Below are positions 1-9,800 of a stretch of 64,000 bases of DNA, one piece after another (the stretch's first letter is position 1; each line of letters opens with the position of its first letter). The stretch comes from Clostridiaceae bacterium (GTDB lineage: Bacteria > Bacillota > Clostridia > Oscillospirales > QAMX01). The stretch is from contig JAHAYX010000017.1 of NCBI GenBank assembly GCA_018384365.1, positions 1 to 64,000 of the forward strand, given 5' to 3'. The translations under genes and the position numbers were made by a program. A model generated the notes under the pieces. It was not told the origin of the DNA and made no database searches. It was given only the letters and a program-made list of their open reading frames with translations.

Positions 1-1
1 G

Positions 2-979
2 GCGGCTGCCTTTCTGTTCCACCGGATGGGACATGAGGCCCTGGCGCTCTGGATGCATACCGGCGTGGGCGCGCCGGACCGCGCACGCGCGGGCGCCGAA
101 ACGCTCGGGCTGCCCTTTGCCGTGGCCGATATGCGCGAGGCCTTTGAGCGTGAGGTCTGCCAGCCGTTTATCCGCTCCTATCTGGCGGGGGAAACGCCGA
201 ATCCCTGCGTCATCTGCAATCCGCTTGTCAAATTCCGCGCACTGTTCGACTATGCCGAAGCAAACGGATGTGACTTCGTTGCAACCGGCCACTATGCACG
301 CGCCGCGGACGGTTTTCTTTACCGCGGCTGCGGCCCGCACGACCAGAGCTATATGCTCTATCGCCTGCCGCGCGAATGGGTGGCACGCTGCATTTTCCCG
401 CTCGGCTCCTTTGCGGCGAAGGAGGACGTCCGGGCGGTCGCGGGCGAACTGCTGCCGCCGGAAACAAGTCATGCCGCCGCCAGCATGGACATCTGCTTCA
501 TTCCGGACGGTGCGCACTGGCAGTACATCGAATCGCGCGGCATTCGTCCGCCGGACGGGGAATTCGTCGATGACAGCGGCCGGGTGCTCGGCACGCACCA
601 CGGCATCCACCGTTACACGGTGGGAATGCGCCGCCGGCTCGGCGTCGCAGCCGGAGAGCGGATGTATGTGCGAAAAATCGATCCTGCCGAAAACCGCATC
701 ACGCTTTCCCCCGCCCATGAACCGCGGAAAAGCCTCGTGGAAATCACGGCTGCGCACTGGTTTGCGCCGCCGGAACCCGGCCGTTCCTACGGTGCGCGCG
801 TCCGCCATTCCCGCCGCATGGGTGCGGCGGAGCTGCTCCCGGAGTCCGGCGGGCGAACGCTTCTGCGTGTGTCTCCGGAGTGCGGCGTTCCTGCCCCGGG
901 ACAGAGCGCCGTCCTGTATGAAGGCGAAAAAGTCCTGGGCGGAGGGTTCATTTCCCGCATATTCGACGAAAGTTTATAA
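2..979 (+). CDS. mnmA: tRNA-specific 2-thiouridylase MnmA, 5' end outside window
   Basis: MnmA makes the 2-thiouridine at U34 of Lys, Glu and Gln tRNAs, using ATP and sulfur from a cysteine desulfurase. The frame is open from base 2 and reads AAFLFHRMGHEALALW, which is the family sequence just after the missing N-terminal SGGVDSS ATP-pyrophosphatase loop. The ATG at 26 is therefore internal and the gene starts upstream of the window. The two catalytic cysteine contexts are visible (NPCVICN near residue 65 and DICFIPDG near 165), as is the GHYAR motif. The C-terminal beta-barrel is complete up to the TAA at 977-979. Nothing in the retained part looks broken. Only about the first 15-20 residues should be missing. 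Confidence 0.95.
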   Translation, partial: AAAFLFHRMGHEALALWMHTGVGAPDRARAGAETLGLPFAVADMREAFEREVCQPFIRSYLAGETPNPCVICNPLVKFRALFDYAEANGCDFVATGHYARAADGFLYRGCGPHDQSYMLYRLPREWVARCIFPLGSFAAKEDVRAVAGELLPPETSHAAASMDICFIPDGAHWQYIESRGIRPPDGEFVDDSGRVLGTHHGIHRYTVGMRRRLGVAAGERMYVRKIDPAENRITLSPAHEPRKSLVEITAAHWFAPPEPGRSYGARVRHSRRMGAAELLPESGGRTLLRVSPECGVPAPGQSAVLYEGEKVLGGGFISRIFDESL

Positions 980-986
980 AATATGC

Positions 987-1015
987 TTGAATTTACAGGC
1001 AATTCATGTTATATT
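987..1015 (+). promoter_or_regulatory. sigma-A promoter for the foldase-like lipoprotein
   Basis: TTGAAT (987-992) and TATATT (1010-1015) are separated by 17 bp. They lie just after mnmA and about 35 bp before the lipoprotein start. Confidence 0.6.
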
Positions 1016-1058
1016 TTGAGAACTGCAACCCATAAAAACAGAGGAAACGGTGATAGTC

Positions 1059-2030
1059 ATGAAAACAAAGAACCGAGTATTTGCGCTTCTGCTTGCAGTC
1101 GTGATTCTGATGTCTGTGCTTTCCGGCTGTGCTTCCAAACCGTACGTCATGGTCATTGACGGTATGAAAGTGCGGCAGGGCACGTTTGCCTATTATTACG
1201 GATACAGTTACGCGGCCTATTCCTCCTACGGAGACAGCACGGTGATGTATTACGCGCTGACGAATATGTGCCAGCACGTGGCGGTTTACCGCCTGTTTGA
1301 CCAGTACGGACTCAAACTGACTGAGGAAGACCGTCAGTCGGTTGAGGATGCCCGTGCAGCCAAAATCGAAAGTCTCGGCGGCCAGGCCGGTTATGCCGCT
1401 TTCCTCAAAACGATCGGGCTGACGGATAAGCTCTATCGTGAAATCCTGACCGTCGCGCCCATGTATAACCAGTTGAAGGACTACCTCTATGGCGAGGGCG
1501 GTTCGAAATATATGTCCGAGGAAGAGGTTCGCCAGGCCTACGCGGATTTGTACGTGCACGAAGTGCATATCTTCATTTCCACCGCCGATGTGGAAACCGT
1601 TGAAGATCAGGACGCACTCTATGCCAAGGCAGAAGAAGCCCATGCCCGCGCAATTGCCGGTGAAAACTTCACGGATCTGATTCTGGAATACGGCGACGAC
1701 GTTTACATGGTCGAGCATCCGGAGGACGGTTATTATCTGGCCCAGGGTGATTCCGGCAGCGATGTGATTGACGAGGCGCTTTTCAATCTGGAAATCGGGG
1801 AAATCAGCGATATCGTCACCGTGTCAAACGGTTTCTTCATTTACAAGCGTCTGCCGGTCGGAGAGGATTATCTCGATTCTGTCTTTGCCGACGGTGCCAT
1901 GTATGATTCCTATATCAGCACCGAACTGTCCTACTATATCATGGACGTCATGACCGACTACGACATTGAATATCTCACCGCATACTATGAGGTGGACTTC
2001 ACCACTGCCGCAGCCGCATTTGCATCGTAA
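1059..2030 (+). CDS. PrsA/SurA-like peptidyl-prolyl isomerase lipoprotein
   Basis: Probably an extracytoplasmic foldase anchored by lipid on the outer face of the membrane. The protein begins with a positively charged end (MKTKNR), a hydrophobic segment and a lipobox LSGC at about residue 25. The middle is helical, and the region around residues 165-270 resembles a parvulin (PpiC-type) domain: EVHIFI strand start, AIAGENFTDLILEYG, a GDSG turn, EALFNLEIGEISDIV and a final GFFIYKRL strand. The in-frame GTG at 1050 is only 2 nt from the GAGGAAA ribosome binding site (1041-1047). The ATG at 1059 is well spaced, so I use it. It has its own promoter and terminator. Substrate proteins are unknown. 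Confidence 0.8.
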   Translation: MKTKNRVFALLLAVVILMSVLSGCASKPYVMVIDGMKVRQGTFAYYYGYSYAAYSSYGDSTVMYYALTNMCQHVAVYRLFDQYGLKLTEEDRQSVEDARAAKIESLGGQAGYAAFLKTIGLTDKLYREILTVAPMYNQLKDYLYGEGGSKYMSEEEVRQAYADLYVHEVHIFISTADVETVEDQDALYAKAEEAHARAIAGENFTDLILEYGDDVYMVEHPEDGYYLAQGDSGSDVIDEALFNLEIGEISDIVTVSNGFFIYKRLPVGEDYLDSVFADGAMYDSYISTELSYYIMDVMTDYDIEYLTAYYEVDFTTAAAAFAS

Positions 2031-2048
2031 AAAGTAAAAAAGCACTCC

Positions 2049-2090
2049 GATTCCGCCAACGGTGCCGTTGGCGGAATCTTTCTGCGTTTT
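2049..2090 (+). terminator. intrinsic terminator after the foldase-like lipoprotein
   Basis: A perfect 12-bp stem (2049-2060 with 2067-2078, GATTCCGCCAAC arm) with a 6-nt loop is followed by a T-rich tract. Confidence 0.85.
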
Positions 2091-2121
2091 TCTCTGCGTA
2101 TTTTTCTCAGGAGGCGGTATT

Positions 2122-3015
2122 ATGTGGATACTGTTTGCGTTTGGTTCCGCGTTTTTTGCCGGAATCACTTCCATTCTTGCGAAAATCGGCATCCGGAAAA
2201 CGGATTCCAATCTGGCCACTGCACTGCGTACCGGCGTTGTGCTGGTTTTTTCCTGGATCATGGTTGCCATCGTCGGTTCTGCCGGGCAGATCACCGAAAT
2301 CAGCGGGAAATCCTATTGTTTCCTGGCGCTTTCCGGCCTGGCAACCGGTGCTTCCTGGCTCTGCTATTTCCGCGCGCTGCAGCTGGGCGACGTCAACCGC
2401 GTTGTCCCGGTGGATAAGTCCAGCATTATCCTGACGATTCTGCTCGCCATTCTCGTATTCGGCGAAACGGATGCGCTTGCCGTCAAACTCGCCGGCGTTC
2501 TGCTCATCGGCGCCGGCACCTTCCTGATGATTGAAAAGAAGCAAAGCTCCGGCAGCCAGACGCAAGGCCGCGGCTGGCTGTTGTATGCCATCCTGTCGGC
2601 CGTGTTTGCCGCGCTGACCTCCATTCTCGGAAAGCTCGGCGTGGAGAACGTGGAATCCAACCTCGCCACCGCGCTGCGCACCATTGTGGTGCTTGCCATG
2701 TCGTGGGTGATGGTTGCGGTCACAGGCCGCAAAAACGGCGGGGCAGGCTCAATTCCCGCGCGTATCCGCGCCATTCCGCAGCGTGAGCTGCTTTTCATCG
2801 CGCTTTCCGGTCTGGCAACCGGCGCTTCCTGGCTCTGCTATTACAAGGCGCTTCGCGACGGCCTTGCCAGCGTCGTCGTGCCGATCGACAAGCTGAGTAT
2901 TCTGGTAACCGTCGCGTTTTCCACCTTTGTGCTGCACGAAAAGCTCAGCGTCCGGGCTTTTGTGGGCCTGCTTCTCATCGTTGCGGGCACACTTGGAATG
3001 GTATTCTTCGTCTGA
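2122..3015 (+). CDS. EamA/DMT-family membrane transporter
   Basis: A 297-residue integral membrane protein of the drug/metabolite transporter superfamily, expected to have ten membrane helices. Two EamA repeats are plain: the segment around residues 5-50 (SILAKIGIRK, SNLATALRTG) is echoed at about 155-200 (SILGKLGVEN, SNLATALRTI), and LATGASWLCY occurs in both halves. ATG 2122 follows a strong CAGGAGG at 2109-2115. An in-frame start at 2062 would fall inside the preceding terminator hairpin and is rejected. Substrate cannot be told from sequence; amino acids, nucleosides or small metabolites are all possible for this family. No linked biosynthetic gene narrows it down. Confidence 0.85.
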   Translation: MWILFAFGSAFFAGITSILAKIGIRKTDSNLATALRTGVVLVFSWIMVAIVGSAGQITEISGKSYCFLALSGLATGASWLCYFRALQLGDVNRVVPVDKSSIILTILLAILVFGETDALAVKLAGVLLIGAGTFLMIEKKQSSGSQTQGRGWLLYAILSAVFAALTSILGKLGVENVESNLATALRTIVVLAMSWVMVAVTGRKNGGAGSIPARIRAIPQRELLFIALSGLATGASWLCYYKALRDGLASVVVPIDKLSILVTVAFSTFVLHEKLSVRAFVGLLLIVAGTLGMVFFV

Positions 3016-3105
3016 CACGCCTGCAAGTCTCATACCGTATCAAAAATAAAACGCGTCCCGGCGCCATCCGCGGCGGCTCCTCTTTTCTATGCGGTTTGCG
3101 CCTGT

Positions 3106-4092
3106 TTATTTCAGTTTCAGTGCGGGATGATCCTTTGCAAAGAGCGTATCCCAGTCGGCAACGAGCTTCGCAACTTCCAGGCCGATATCGCCGATTGCCT
3201 TGCGGTCCTCTGCGGAAAGCTCCCAACCGAACGCGCCCAGGTTCTCTTCTTCCTGTGCACGGGTCTTTGCACCGACAAGCGCCGCCGTGATGCCCGGCGT
3301 GTTCATCACCCAGTTGATGGCGGTCTGCACGGTCGTCTTGCCATACTTCGCGCCGATCTCGCCGATGCGCTCCGCCGCCTTCACGGCCACCGGGAACACC
3401 TCGTCGGAATACAGCGGGATGGTATTCTGACGCTGATCGCCCTCGTCCAGGATCTTACCGGCGGAGAAGCGTCCCGTCAGGATGCCCTGACCAATGGAGC
3501 TGTATGTCATAATGCCGATGTTGTTTTCTATGCAGTACGGCAGAATCTCGCGCTCGAGCTGATATCTCCAGAACAGGCTGTAACAGGGCTGAAGCACATC
3601 CACCTGCGCATACTGGCGCGCGCGCTTGATATGCTCAAGCGTATAGTTGGAAACGCCGATGGCACGAATCAAGCCGGCGTCCTTCAGCTTGTTCAGTTCG
3701 TCCATGTTTTCCGCAATATCCACATCCGGGCTCGGCCAGTGAACCAGGAAAATGTCCACATAGTCCATATCCAGACGCTTCAGGCACGCCTCAACGGTCT
3801 CGCGCGCTGTTTCGTGCGTCAGACGGCCCGCCACCTGCTTCGTTGAGATGACCAGCTTCTCGCGGTCATAGCCCTTCACAGCCTGGCCGATCAGTTCCTC
3901 GGAATGACCGTGGCCATAAAACACCGCGGAATCGACAAAGTTGATGCCGCCGTCCAGCGCGCAGCGGATCATATCCAGATAGGTCTCGTCCGGGAGCTTT
4001 TTGCCCCATTCCGCGCCGCCGCCAAGCGGCCAGCCGCCCAGCGCCATCGGCGTGACCTTCAAACCGGATTTGCCCAATTCTCTGTACTGCAT
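3106..4092 (-). CDS. aldo/keto reductase
   Basis: A 328-residue NADPH-dependent oxidoreductase of the AKR superfamily, a cytoplasmic TIM barrel reducing aldehydes or ketones. The catalytic tetrad is present: Asp54 and Tyr59 in FVDSAVFYG, Lys85 in VISTK, His118 in FLVHWP. IGVSNYT and the C-terminal cofactor-binding region (ALVGAKTRAQ) are also visible. The sequence resembles the L-galactose dehydrogenase/L-glyceraldehyde reductase-like branch, but the substrate is not determinable. ATG 4092 has an AGAGAGG ribosome binding site. The gene lies downstream of egsA and the methylase on the same strand, 229 bp away, and has a good promoter of its own, so it is probably a separate unit. Confidence 0.9.
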   Translation of the reverse strand: MQYRELGKSGLKVTPMALGGWPLGGGAEWGKKLPDETYLDMIRCALDGGINFVDSAVFYGHGHSEELIGQAVKGYDREKLVISTKQVAGRLTHETARETVEACLKRLDMDYVDIFLVHWPSPDVDIAENMDELNKLKDAGLIRAIGVSNYTLEHIKRARQYAQVDVLQPCYSLFWRYQLEREILPYCIENNIGIMTYSSIGQGILTGRFSAGKILDEGDQRQNTIPLYSDEVFPVAVKAAERIGEIGAKYGKTTVQTAINWVMNTPGITAALVGAKTRAQEEENLGAFGWELSAEDRKAIGDIGLEVAKLVADWDTLFAKDHPALKLK

Positions 4093-4215
4093 ATCGTTGC
4101 CTCTCTTTCCACCCTGAAATTATTTTCCTTGTTTTCGTCTGAATTTCGTTCTTTTTTGAACTTTTCCACACATATCTGCTGTCCGAAACGGTCTTTCAGC
4201 AGAAAGCCTGATACC

Positions 4216-4244
4216 AGTGTAACGCCTGCTGCGTCATTTGTCAA
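4216..4244 (-). promoter_or_regulatory. promoter of the aldo/keto reductase gene
   Basis: On the minus strand TTGACA (4239-4244) and TACACT (4216-4221) are separated by 17 bp, about 125 bp before the start codon. Confidence 0.55.
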
Positions 4245-4321
4245 ATTGAATATATCTGCATCTGTTTTTCCGACTTTTTTGTGTAGATTATTCAGCATCC
4301 GGGCAAGAATTCCCGCGGACA

Positions 4322-5449
4322 TTATTTCCCCGGGAAATACATATACAGGCTGCATTTGATCATGCCGTTATAAAGCCAGCGCTTGCGGTTTGCACGATGG
4401 CCGAAAAACTTTTCAAATTCCGGATCCGGCGTAATGACATATACGCTTTTCCCGTCCAGCGTACCCAGTGCGCGGCCCAGCCCGCGGTAGAGCGCGTGTG
4501 CCGTTTCCTGATCGCCCAGCCGTTCGCCATACGGCGGATTGGTCACCATCACGCCGCGCCAGGACGAAAGGTCCGACTTTGTCACATCGGCCACGGAGAA
4601 GCGGATCATATCGGCGACGCCCGCGCGTCGGGCATTGGCCTCCGCGCGGCGGATGCAGGCCGGGTCGATATCCCGCGCCTCGATCACGGCCGGGGACGGC
4701 ATTTCCCCGGCTTTTGCCTCCTCCCGCGCCCGATTCCAGACCGCACGATCCACGAACGGGAAGCCCTGCGCATCGAAGCGGCGGTTGATGCCGGGCGCGC
4801 GGCGGCGCGCCTTCAGCGCCGCTTCAATCGCGATCGTGCCGCTGCCGCACATGGGATCCAGAAAGTGCATATCACCGCGGAAACGCGAAAGATCCACCAT
4901 GGAGGCCGCCAGCGTCTCGCGGATGGGCGCCACACCGCCCTCTGTACGCCAGCCGCGCTTGTAAAGCGGCGCGCCGGTTGTGTCGATGAAGATGTCCGCG
5001 CGGTCGCGGATGATGGAAAACTGAATCTGTACCGCCGGACCGGACTCATCCAGCCACGTCACACGGCGTTTGGCCATCAGGCGCTCCGCGACCGCCTTTT
5101 TGATGATGCGCTGGCAGGCCGGGATGCTCGTCAGCTTCGAGCGCAGGCTGTATCCCTTCACAGGGAAGGCCGTGCCCGGCGCCAGATACTCTTCCCATGC
5201 TATCCGGCGCACGCCGTCAAACAATTTATCGAAATCATCGGCCGGAAAAGACCCCAGCCGGATCAGAATCCGCTCACAGTAGCGCGAATGGATATTCGCG
5301 CGGGCCAGCGTATCGTCGCCGCCCGTAAAATACACATGGCCGTCCTCACAGCGCACGTTTTCAAAGCCCAGACGGCGGAATTCTCCCGCCGCAATGCTTT
5401 CCACGCCGATCAGGCACGGCGCACAAAATTCATACGTTTTCAATCGCAC
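4322..5449 (-). CDS. THUMP-domain rRNA guanine-N2 methyltransferase (RlmL/YpsC-like)
   Basis: A 375-residue SAM-dependent methyltransferase of the group often annotated as N6-adenine-specific DNA methylase but acting on 23S rRNA guanine. An N-terminal THUMP/ferredoxin-like region (residues 1-160) is followed by the catalytic UPF0020 domain. Motif I is DPMCGSGTIAIEA near residue 200 and motif IV is NPPYGERLG near 305. The NPPY tetrapeptide marks exocyclic amine methylation. It starts with GTG and overlaps the egsA stop by 10 nt, so translation is probably coupled. Length matches the B. subtilis YpsC type (single methylase domain), not the long E. coli RlmKL fusion. Confidence 0.88.
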   Translation of the reverse strand: MRLKTYEFCAPCLIGVESIAAGEFRRLGFENVRCEDGHVYFTGGDDTLARANIHSRYCERILIRLGSFPADDFDKLFDGVRRIAWEEYLAPGTAFPVKGYSLRSKLTSIPACQRIIKKAVAERLMAKRRVTWLDESGPAVQIQFSIIRDRADIFIDTTGAPLYKRGWRTEGGVAPIRETLAASMVDLSRFRGDMHFLDPMCGSGTIAIEAALKARRRAPGINRRFDAQGFPFVDRAVWNRAREEAKAGEMPSPAVIEARDIDPACIRRAEANARRAGVADMIRFSVADVTKSDLSSWRGVMVTNPPYGERLGDQETAHALYRGLGRALGTLDGKSVYVITPDPEFEKFFGHRANRKRWLYNGMIKCSLYMYFPGK

Positions 5450-6618
5450 AGTTCCTTTACCACAGAATCGGTGTATTCCTCCAGTTTTCCCGCCGCAGCC
5501 ACGTGTTTCAGCATGGAGTACTGCGGACGCAGGTGCATGGCCTCGAGGATGGCACGGCGGAAAAGCTCCGTCGAAATGCCGATTTCCGCCGGACGCACCG
5601 GCGCGCCGACCTTACAAAGCAGCGCCCGCACGGCATCCGCGGACGGCGTTTCGATATCCGTCAGACCGTCGCGGCGCGCAAATTCATAAAAGCGCAGCAT
5701 GGCAAGTTCCGCCACGCCGACCGACGCGCCGTGCAGCGGGTAATCGCGGCCGTTCGCCACCGCGTCGATGTCGCAGTAATGAGCAATATGGTGTTCACAG
5801 CCGGACGCAGGGCGCGTAACGCCCGCCAGGCCCATGGCCATACCGGAGAGGATCAGCGCCTCGGTCAGATGCCCGACCGCCTCGGGATCCCGGTTCGCCA
5901 CACCCTCCGCAGAAGCCGCGCAGGTTTCCAGCGCACCGCGCATGAAGTCGGAAATCAGCGGGCAGCGGTACTCTCCGCGCTCGCGTTCGCCCAGCAGCCA
6001 GTCCGCCAGTGCCGTGTACTTTCCAAGCACATCGCCAAAGCCCGCCGCGATCATCTCACGCGGTGCACGGCTCATCACATCCGTATCGGCAAATATGGCG
6101 TCGGCATAGTGCGAATAAAAGCTCAGCTTCGTGCCGCGGCAGACAATGGGCGACGAGCTGCCTGCATAGCCGTCCATGGACGGTGCGGTGCAGACAATGA
6201 AATACGGCAGGCCCAGGCGGCCGCTGACCAGCCGTGTCATGTCGTTCAGCACGCCGGAACCCACGGCGATCAGCAGGCTGTAACCGGCTTTTTCATCCGA
6301 TGCCTCGAGGAACAGCCGCCCGACGGCAAACGCATCGGGGTGCAGATGCTGTTCCGGGAAAACATAGGCATCGGCCTCGAGTCCGGCATCCTTCAGCTGC
6401 TGCAGCACGCGCTCGCCCAGCACGGCAAACGTGTGCACATCGGCCGCCAGCAGGATGCGCCGCGGTGCATAAGCCGCAGCCGTTTCGGCGACGCGCGCCG
6501 ACGCGCCGGGTCCTACCGCCAACGTGCCGATTTTGATGCTGTGTTCATGCCCGCACGCGCAGGAAAAAGAAAGATCCGTCAGCTCGGAAAGCGGACGCTT
6601 TAGAATATCCAGGGTCAT
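5440..6618 (-). CDS. egsA: sn-glycerol-1-phosphate dehydrogenase (EgsA/AraM)
   Basis: A 392-residue NAD(P)H- and metal-dependent dehydrogenase of the glycerol dehydrogenase superfamily that reduces dihydroxyacetone phosphate to sn-glycerol-1-phosphate. Family motifs are visible: GSGVLNDMTR in the nucleotide-binding half, TAPSMDGYAG next to it, and metal ligands in the second half (Asp in AAGFGDVLGK, His in SGCEHHIAHY, His in YPLHGASVG). In B. subtilis this enzyme supplies G1P to PcrB for heptaprenylglyceryl phosphate lipid; no pcrB is in this window. It is first in an operon with the overlapping RNA methylase gene. The start has a GGAGAG-type ribosome binding site about 8 nt upstream. Confidence 0.9.
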   Translation of the reverse strand: MTLDILKRPLSELTDLSFSCACGHEHSIKIGTLAVGPGASARVAETAAAYAPRRILLAADVHTFAVLGERVLQQLKDAGLEADAYVFPEQHLHPDAFAVGRLFLEASDEKAGYSLLIAVGSGVLNDMTRLVSGRLGLPYFIVCTAPSMDGYAGSSSPIVCRGTKLSFYSHYADAIFADTDVMSRAPREMIAAGFGDVLGKYTALADWLLGERERGEYRCPLISDFMRGALETCAASAEGVANRDPEAVGHLTEALILSGMAMGLAGVTRPASGCEHHIAHYCDIDAVANGRDYPLHGASVGVAELAMLRFYEFARRDGLTDIETPSADAVRALLCKVGAPVRPAEIGISTELFRRAILEAMHLRPQYSMLKHVAAAGKLEEYTDSVVKELCD

Positions 6619-6664
6619 AGGAGGCTCTCCTTTGTTGTTTTGAGTTTAAAGTTTCCTTAATTTG

Positions 6665-6673
6665 ATTATATCA
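6665..6673 (-). promoter_or_regulatory. extended -10 promoter of egsA
   Basis: The minus strand carries TGATATAAT, an ideal extended -10, about 45 bp before egsA. No good -35 box is visible, as is usual for this promoter class. Confidence 0.6.
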
Positions 6674-6695
6674 CAAATTTATTCAGGAAAATAGT

Positions 6696-6724
6696 TTGAA
6701 AACGAAAAAAGAGTATGGTATCAT
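6696..6724 (+). promoter_or_regulatory. promoter of the P-type ATPase-like gene
   Basis: TTGAAA (6696-6701), a 17-bp spacer and TATCAT (6719-6724) preceded by TG form an extended -10 promoter. It is back to back with the egsA promoter. About 135 nt of leader with no evident structure follow before the start codon. Confidence 0.7.
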
Positions 6725-6868
6725 AAAAAGTAGTATGTCCTGCTGCGAAGATTTCCGCTTCTTTCCGGGATTTTTCCGCAGCTTTCCTGATTTTTACCCA
6801 AAATGCCGTGCTTTGACGGCAGACGATATTCCGACTCCTTATGATATCATGAATGGAGGATCCGTTTC

Positions 6869-9800
6869 ATGGCCTGGTATGAAAAAAGCATTGAAGAAAC
6901 CATCCGGGAATTAGACACCAATGCGGCCGCCGGCATCTCCCCGCTGGAGGCTTCCGGCCGCCGTACCAAATATGGCTCCAACGAGCCCGTAAAAAAGCCG
7001 GAACGCGTGATTGCGCCCGGCGGTACGGGCAGCATGATGCTGCCTTCGATTTTATTGCTTGCCGCGGCAGTTCTCTGCCTGCTTTCCAAGAGTTATGTGG
7101 CTTCTGCCGTACTGTTTGCCAGTGCGCTGGTCACGGCGCTGCTGAAAACATACTCGCTTGCCAAAATCCGGCGCGTGCTCTCCTCCATCGCGGCTGTAAC
7201 CGCGCCCATGACAACCGTTGTGCGCGAAGGGATCCCTGAAATCATGGAAACATCCCTGCTTGTCCCCGGCGACCTGGTGCAGCTGCGCGCGGGGGACATC
7301 ATCGGCGCCGATATGCGCCTGATCGAAAGCATCAACCTGGTCATGGACGAAAGCATCCTGCCGGGCGGCTTTATGGGTGCGCATAAGGATGCGCACGCCG
7401 TATCCGAGGCCGGTTCGGAGCTGTGTACGCACGCCAATATGTGCTATACCGGCACCGTGGTGCGTTCCGGCAGCGGACGTGCCATCGTCGTTGCAACCGG
7501 CGGGGACATCGCCGCGCCGTTTGCCGTACGTTCCCCGTATGAACACGAGCGCCGCAGCGCCTTAAACCGTACCATTGCCCGCCAGAACAAACGCGCCGCC
7601 GTCGTCGGCATCCTCTGCAGCGCCGTGATCCTGCTGTGCAGCCTGCTTGTCCAGTCCATGAGCATCGAACATCTGACCGGCACCATTCTTCTGGCTGTCA
7701 CGCTGGCCGTCACGGCCATTCCGGCAGGGCTGTGCATCACGGAAGCCGCGCTTTCCGCCGCCTCCATCCGCCGTCTTGCCCTGCAGGGCACCGTTGTGAA
7801 ATCCCTGGACGCCATGGACAGGCTCGCCTCGATCGACACCATCCTGGCGCAGAAAACGGGCGTGATCAGCTCCGATGAAATGACGGTTACCGCCGTCTGG
7901 ACAGGCGGCCATCTCATCGACGTACGCGGCCGCGGCTATGCGCCGGACGGACGCTTCCTGGACGCGGACGGACAGGATATCGACGTCAGCCGCAACCGCA
8001 GCCTGGCGCTGACGCTCATCGGCGGCACGCTCTGCGGCGATTCCGACATTGAAGAGGTTTCCGGACGCTGGGGATACCGGGGCGACCCGACGGAGGCCGC
8101 GCTGGTCACGTTGGCGGCCAAAGCCGGTCTGAACCGGTCGGAGGTACTCGCCATGTTCCCCCGTGTTGCCGAATTCCCGTTTGAACCCGAGCGCCGCCGT
8201 ATGACGACCGTGCACAAACGCGGACGCCAGGGGGTTGCCTACACAAAAGGCGCGCCGGATCTGATCATCGCGCGTTCCTCCTCCATCAATCTGGGCGGGA
8301 CCGCCTATATGCTGACCGACCGCACCAGAGAACAGCTGATGGAGGTTTCTCACCGGTTGGCCGAACAGGGCCTGCGTGTGATTGCCGTGGCTTACCGCGA
8401 ATTTTCCGAAATGCCTGCCCGCTTCGATGCGGATGAAATCGAGCAGGAGCTCGTTTTTGCCGGATTTTGCGGCATGGATAACCGCGCCACACCCGATTCC
8501 GTTTCCGCCTTTAACCTGTGTGCCGCAGCCGGCATCCGCACCGTGATCGTCACGGGCGACGATCCGGCGACAGCCGCCGACCTGGCGCTTTCCATGGGCA
8601 TTACCGGCGAGGTTTTGGAAGGCGGCAGCATTGACGCCATCCCGCTTGACGAACTCTGTGAAAAAATGCGCAAAACGCGCGTGTGCGCCGGAATCGCGCC
8701 CTCGGAAAAACACGCAATCGTCACGGCGCTGAAGCATAACGGTGCCACGGTCGCCGCCACGGGAACCCGCGCATCCGATGCACCCGCGCTGATGGCGGCG
8801 GATATTGGCGTTTCCATCGGTGCAAACGCGCCCGAACTCACCCGCGACAGTGCGGATATGGTTTTGGAGGACGCCGGTTATGCCGACGTGGTCCGTGCGG
8901 TGGAGGAAAGCCGCCGCAGGTTCACTGCACTGCGCTCCTACTGCGGATTTACGTTTATCTGCCTGATCGTTGAAATGCTGACCGTATTTGCCCTTCTGGT
9001 TTCCACGCCGCCGGTGCAGTTTTCCATTCTGCATCTTGCGTGGCTGAATATTTTCATGGCGCTGATCCCGGCCTTCGTCATTGCCAGCGAACCCGGGGAA
9101 CGCGACATCATGCGCCGCCCCCCGCGCGAGGCTTCGGCCCCGGCATACGGACGGCTCACCATCGTCTCCGCTTTCATTCAGGCCTTCCTGCCCACCGTTT
9201 TGATCGTCGCTTCGTATTTCATCGCGCACGGCCGCGCGGCGGCCGCAGGACTGACCGAAGCAGAGATGGAGGTTTCTGCGAAAACGGCCGTCTTTGTCAC
9301 GCTGACACTTTCCCTGCTTGCATTTGCCCATTCCTGCCGTTCCGAGCGGACCAGTCTGGTCCGGCTCGGTGCCTTTTCAAACCGTGCGCTGACAGCCGTA
9401 ACGCTGGGCGTTGCCGCTGTCCTCGTTGCCGCCGTTACCATTCCGGCGCTGCACGCCGTTTTTGATACGGCCGCGCTTGGCGTGACGGAGTGGATCGTGG
9501 CGCTTGGTATCGCGGTTCTGTCTCTTGTCTGGAGCGAGCTGTACAAAGGCCTTTTGCGTCCCATTCTGGCGCGCAGCATCCGCGAAAAGAACCCTGCGGA
9601 GCAGGCTGCGTCCGGCGGAAGCCTGACGCAGCGTCTCTTTGAAAAATTCGAGGGCGACGACCCGACGCAGGAGGAGGAACCCTCCCAGCGGGAAAAACGT
9701 GCCGCCAAAAAGGCCGCCCAGGCGGCAGAGGACGCCGAAACAGCAGAGGAAGCTGCCGAAGAAGAGCTTCCCGCCTTGCCATCAGGCGATGAACCGGAAA

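Noticed and set aside
4059-4322. Minus-strand frame of 87 codons between the RNA methylase and aldo/keto reductase genes, starting with ATG overlapping the methylase stop (TAATG)
   Set aside because: Third-position GC is low, unlike every neighbour. The frame contains the aldo/keto reductase promoter and overlaps its start, and no family resemblance was seen. The coupling-like TAATG could be chance.
7562-9331. 589-codon antisense frame in the pseudo-ATPase gene
   Set aside because: Shadow of GC-rich coding DNA; the plus-strand protein has clear P-type ATPase homology. The same applies to the long antisense frames at 19411-21039, 28545-31151, 32941-34416, 34888-36684, 43106-44863, 46576-48798 and 58785-60896.
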